Source: Blasia pusilla
Lineage: Eukaryota > Marchantiophyta > Marchantiopsida > Blasiales
DNA length: 64,000 bases
Direction of reading: 5' to 3'
Assembly: GCA_050084515.1 (NCBI GenBank)
Contig: CM114271.1
Coordinates: forward strand, 40,610,001-40,674,000
A program made the position numbers and the translations under genes. Of the stretch, positions 60,257 through 64,000 are shown one piece after another. The notes under the pieces were generated by a model, which saw nothing but the letters and a program-made list of their open reading frames with translations, searched no databases and was not told where the DNA came from. Positions within the stretch are counted from its first letter, which is position 1; each line of letters starts with the position of its first letter.

Positions 60257-61289
60257 TGTTGCGACCCTCATAACCAAACAACACCAAATACGCGCCAAGC
60301 GAAACATCAGAACTCAAAGGAACTCACGCCGCGAGGTTTGCGCTTTGGAGAGGCGTTTGGTAGAGTCTCTTGGAAAAGTCTAAGAGACGAAACGCGGAAC
60401 AGAGTTGTGCGTTTCATGCGTTAGTGGTCGCGACCAGGAAACCTAGACCAAACGCGAGCCGAGACTTGAGATGAGTTGAGTCTTGGAGGTTGGTTGCCAA
60501 AGAGGTGATAACCAGTTTGGAACATGACTAGCGTTTGGGAGAATCTGACTGTGTTTAGGACCATAACGTTGAGCTCCGAGATGCGTTTGGGACAACTAAG
60601 GGCGCGTTGGAAAGCTGATCTTGAGACGCTTCCAACGCACCAAAGATCTCAGCAAACGCATAAGTACAGGCTGAGATATTGGCCAAAAACGATTCAGAGA
60701 GCAATCGGGTTGAGGGCCAATTGGAGGGGCCCGGGTGTCTTTCCCTAAATGTAGGGGGCCCCCGGAGATCCCCAGAAGTACTAGTAAGGGGAGTACCTTC
60801 TCTGAGATGTCTCGGGAAACGAAACCCCACTTTGGGCGCCAAACGGCGTTTCAGAGGCACGGGATGAAACGGGAGTTTGGCGCGGAAACCCGAAACCCAA
60901 ACCTGATCCAAGGGAGTGGACTTTGTACGCCACACTTGGATTCCAACCCGAGATTCACTTCGTGCGAGTCTTGGTGAGGAACTCATTGGATGTTCATCGG
61001 ACAGTTGGAACCGCTAGGCGCGAAACGCCGTTTCAGGTTCCTGAACCGACCAGAAAGTCTATCCCAAGTCTTTCGAGGCTTGCCCGTGTTGGAAACCGCG
61101 AAACTAGGAAGGTTGAGCTTGAAGAGAGAGTCCGAGACGAGAACTCGGAAAGTAATCCCGCTGATTGATCCAAGACCCGACTAAATGAAGTGCGTGTTTG
61201 GATGCAGATCAGCGTTGAGAGCGTAACCTACTGAACGCACGCTTCCGCAACAAACAAGATTAACGTTCAAGGAGAGTAGGCGCACGACA
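60257..61289 (+). mobile_element. Solo LTR, family A, nested in family B copy 2
   Basis: The 1033-bp LTR begins TGTTGCGACCC and ends CGCACGACA and is flanked by AACGA on both sides (60252-60256 and 61290-61294). The matching site in copy 1 (about 56496-56516) is uninterrupted, so the empty site is visible in the same window. It is the same LTR subtype as 38454-39484. Confidence 0.93.
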
Positions 61290-61294
61290 AACGA

Positions 61295-62806
61295 GCTCTA
61301 GTCGTATCTCATTGACTCGGGCATGGGTTACGGCTCAAACCATGTGCATCGTGGTTGAGCATCCCAGTCTATGCACCATCTGGTAGTCGTACTCCTGCAA
61401 CAAAAGAGCCCACCTCGCAAGCTTCCCTATAAGCTTGTTGGACTCCATCAACCACTTAAGTGGTTGATGATCAGTAATGATGGTAAAGGGATTGGCAAAT
61501 AGATAACATCTAAAATGTGTGACAACCCACACTGATGCCAAGCACTCATCCTCATACGAGCTATACTTCGCCTCTACAGCATTGTTCAAGCGACTAGCGT
61601 AAGCCATCACGAACTCTCTACCATCATCATCATGTTGGGTGAGTATGGCTCCAAGCCCCAACGTGCTCCAATCGGTATGCAACTGGAAAGGACACCCCTT
61701 GATTGGTCTCCTCAATATGGGCAGGGACGTCAATCTGTCCTTGAGCATCTGAAATGCTCTCTCTTGCTCATCCTCCCAATGCCACTCCTTATCCACCTTG
61801 GTCATCAAGGTTAGCGGCTTCGCAATCAAACTGAAACCCTTGAGGTATTTTCGATAGAAGTTTGCCAATCCCAAGAATGCACCAACTCGATTCACATCTG
61901 TTGGGCGTGAAATAGCCTCTACCTTTGTCTGTTGCACACCAAGGCCCCCTGGGTATATTGTATGATCCAAGTACTCAATCTGGTCGTAGAATAACTTGCA
62001 CTTGCTTGGATGTAGCTTCAGCCCATGTAACTGCAATCGTCGAAACACCTCCTCTAGATGTCGCTCATGCTCCTCAACTGTGGCGCTAAACACTATGATA
62101 TCATCAATATAACACCTAACAAAATCGAGACCTACCAAGATCCTATCCATGATCCTCTGAAACTCAACCGGGGCGTTCTTTAACACGAATGGTAAGAACC
62201 GCCACTCGTACAAACAATCCTTCCTATAAGCATCGATGCCCCAAAATGCCATCTTCTGCATGTCTTCTAATCTGATAGGCAACTGATGGTATCCGGCTCG
62301 CAATCCAATGAACTAAAGACCTTTGCATGGCCAATCACATCAAAGATCTCCTCAGGGGTGGATATGGCATACCTATCAGACTTTGTTTGCTGATTGATAG
62401 GTCGGTAATCTCCACACATTCGCCTATCCGTCTAGTTGCCATGCACATCCTTCTTGGCAAGCATGATAGTGGCAAATGCATACTCTCCATGCGACATCTC
62501 CACTAGTCCTGCTCCAACCAAGTCCAGGCTCCTACTCTAAATCAGAGCCCTCTCCATGTCACTATACTTGTAGGATCGTCGAAAGATCAGAGTGTCACTC
62601 GACAACTCAATGCGGATCCCTCGACCATTCAACGTACCCAAATCATGCATACTAAATGCAAAACAGCTCCTATAACTCCTAAGGATCTGGTGTATCCGAC
62701 ACCGCTCTCATCCTGTCAACTTAGGGCCCATATCAGGCTCCCAAGTCTCCACCATGACTACGATAGGACTCTCCGGCGTGGATGTCGGTGGTTGCTACGT
62801 AACCAT
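61295..62806 (-). pseudogene. Family B RNase H and reverse transcriptase, copy 2
   Basis: A 322-codon minus frame (62303-61335) reads from AGYHQLPIRLEDMQKMAFWG through CYIDDIIVFSATVEEHERHL to RNase H (FQLHTDWSTLGLGAIL, YEDECLASVWVVTHF, ITDHQPLKWLMES). The fingers part of RT lies at 62303-62806 in broken frames. It preserves Gln and Asp residues lost in copy 1. Confidence 0.9.
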
Positions 62807-62810
62807 CCTT

Positions 62811-63151
62811 TGTTAGTCATAGTTAAGTTAGAATCTATGACATGAAGCGCATAAGTGAGAAAGAATCAACCAAAAAGAGAAAAAGACAAGATACATGAGA
62901 TAAAGATGAGAGTGGGGCCATAGGTTGGTGAAAAGGAAGATAAGGATGAGGTTGAGGAAGATGAGGTTGGGACATTAGACTCCAAAGGAGATCCTTTCAT
63001 GCTATGAGAGTAGGACATGTGGCATAAGGATAGGTAGAACTAATTTGTCTTCATTGTACCTATCTCTAAGTATATAAAGGAAGAGGAGAGGCCTTGAGAG
63101 CATTCTACCTTTGAGCAATTCTAGAGTGGTTCCGTGAGCTAGAGAGCTACA
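62811..63151 (+). repeat. 5' LTR of a third LTR retrotransposon
   Basis: The 341-bp segment begins TGTTAGTCATAG and ends AGAGCTACA (TG...CA), and is followed directly by a methionine-tRNA-type primer-binding site. It abuts the end of the family B homology, so it inserted there. The other LTR and the target duplication lie outside the window or are lost. Confidence 0.7.
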
Positions 63152-63168
63152 ATGGTATCATAGCAAGG
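63152..63168 (+). other. Primer-binding site of the third retrotransposon
   Basis: ATGGTATCATAGCAAGG follows the LTR end at once. It matches the initiator Met tRNA binding-site pattern with one difference from the family A site. Confidence 0.7.
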
Positions 63169-63529
63169 TTGATCTTTCAACGAGAGTGGATTATCCCTCT
63201 TGGAAGTATGACCAAGTAATGTTTTTTAACACTCGATGTATAGTCCATGTGGTTTGTCAACCTAAGATAGCATATAGAGAGTTTATGGTGAGGAAGTTTG
63301 GCCAAGAGTATTATGATAAAGTCATTACGTCAACACTGCCTTTTATAGTCCCTATTGTGCAAAATTGGCAAGTATATATCTTGATCTTATATTAGAGTGA
63401 TATTAAAGGGTTAGGGAAAAGTCGGAGCGATCATGGAAGAAACTTTGAGGGATATGATTCGTGAATTGAGAGAGTTGAGAGTTGTATTTGATTAAAGTCA
63501 AAACCAAGTCCAAGAATTAGCGCAAGAAG

Positions 63530-63543
63530 TTGCTTTGGTCAGA

Positions 63544-63580
<37 letters not shown>

Positions 63581-63859
63581 CCAATAGGTGGGATGGAGAC
63601 GGAAACCACGAGTGTCGTGACTTCTGGGAAGAGTAACGAAACCTTAAGGGCACGAGCATTGGAGGCCCAAGTAGCACAAAGAGTGATGGAGATGAATGCT
63701 CAAGCATCATTGATATTGAAAACGACAAAGGCATGCAAGGTAGAACCGTACAAAGGAAGTCGATCCATGGGGGTATTAGAGGGTTGGATCACTCGAATGG
63801 AAATCCATTTATCCCTTTTCAACATTGATGATCATATTGTAGGGATTGTTGCAATTTGA
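63530..63859 (+). pseudogene. gag N-terminus of the third retrotransposon (partial)
   Basis: After an AG microsatellite (about 63548-63576) the frame reads EAQVAQRVMEMNAQASLI and SMGVLEGWITRMEIHLSLFN, typical of the start of a gypsy gag capsid (the LEGWITRMEIH turn). It ends abruptly at 63857, where sequence of a different element on the other strand begins, so gag is truncated. Confidence 0.6.
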
Positions 63860-64000
63860 GCAAAACCTTTGACAAATCTTTGATAGAATCCTGTAAATCC
63901 TAGAAAACTCTTCAATTGAGTTTGATCTTCATGTGCACTCCATTTTTGGATCGCTTATACCTTCTCACTCATCACTTGAATACCTTCTGCGCTTACTCGA
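63860..64000 (-). pseudogene. Gypsy reverse transcriptase fragment (runs off the window)
   Basis: The minus strand reads AIQKWSAHEDQTQLKSFLG and FTGFYQRFVKGFAQIA, the conserved end of a gypsy RT thumb. Upstream coding sequence would lie beyond 64000. It is unlike both family A and family B at this point, so it is a fourth element fragment. Confidence 0.7.

Larger units (their letters stand above)
54990..62806. repeat. Large inverted repeat made of two family B copies, centre near 58345
   Basis: Plus-strand sequence from about 54990 to 58320 reappears in reverse complement from about 58370 to 62806, apart from a 1.03-kb solo LTR inserted in the right arm. The arms are about 3.4 kb and visibly diverged by substitutions and small indels. 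The centre contains an imperfect palindrome (AGCGATGTGTAT on the left, ATACACATCGCT on the right) spanning about 58322-58376. Confidence 0.9.
58346..62810 (-). mobile_element. Family B element, copy 2 (minus, 5'-truncated)
   Basis: This is the 3' half of the same element on the minus strand: reverse transcriptase, RNase H, integrase and PHD finger. The gag, protease and methyltransferase parts are missing because the homology stops at about 62806, next to an unrelated LTR starting at 62811. The interior is interrupted by a family A solo LTR at 60257-61289. Confidence 0.88.

Overview
This is nuclear DNA from a green plant (Streptophyta). Four recognisable housekeeping genes with plant-type transit peptides or plant-specific families (uroporphyrinogen-III synthase, ROOT UV-B SENSITIVE 3, the plastid outer-envelope Omp85 protein OEP80, a plastid/mitochondrial-type guanylate kinase) plus an atypical Rossmann-fold dehydrogenase sit among long gene-poor stretches and LTR retrotransposons. 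Two genes are intronless and three have 9 to 15 introns with good GT-AG junctions. The mixture suggests a non-seed plant (bryophyte, lycophyte, fern or streptophyte alga), but the sequence alone does not settle which.

Layout. 1-3.4 kb: no gene seen. 3.4-9.1 kb: HEMD (minus) head-to-head with a COQ11/NDUFA9-like dehydrogenase (plus, 10 exons). 9.1-14.5 kb: gene-poor. 14.5-19.7 kb: RUS3 (minus, about 14 exons), head-to-head with OEP80 (plus, 16 exons, 20.2-26.6 kb). 26.6-40.8 kb: intergenic DNA invaded by one LTR family (family A, a chromodomain Ty3/gypsy): a minus-strand solo LTR, a complete but decayed element and an internally deleted copy, each flanked by its own 5-bp target duplication. 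41.4-42.6 kb: guanylate kinase. 42.6-50 kb: mostly featureless, with the 3' end of a non-LTR retrotransposon near 46 kb. 50-64 kb: nested retrotransposons.

The most unusual object is a second Ty3/gypsy family (family B, about 51.2-58.3 kb). Between its protease and reverse transcriptase it carries a DNA cytosine-5 methyltransferase domain with motifs I, II, IV, VI, VIII, IX and X in canonical order, and at the end of its integrase a PHD-type zinc finger. A second copy lies on the opposite strand (58.35-62.8 kb), so their shared 3' halves form an inverted repeat with arms of about 3.4 kb. The second copy was later hit by a family A solo LTR (target duplication AACGA) and is cut off by the 5' LTR of a third retrotransposon. 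Both family B copies are inactivated by stops, mostly TAG, several standing where the sister copy keeps CAG.

All exon structures were worked out by eye from reading frames, splice phases and family conservation. First exons are the least certain parts.
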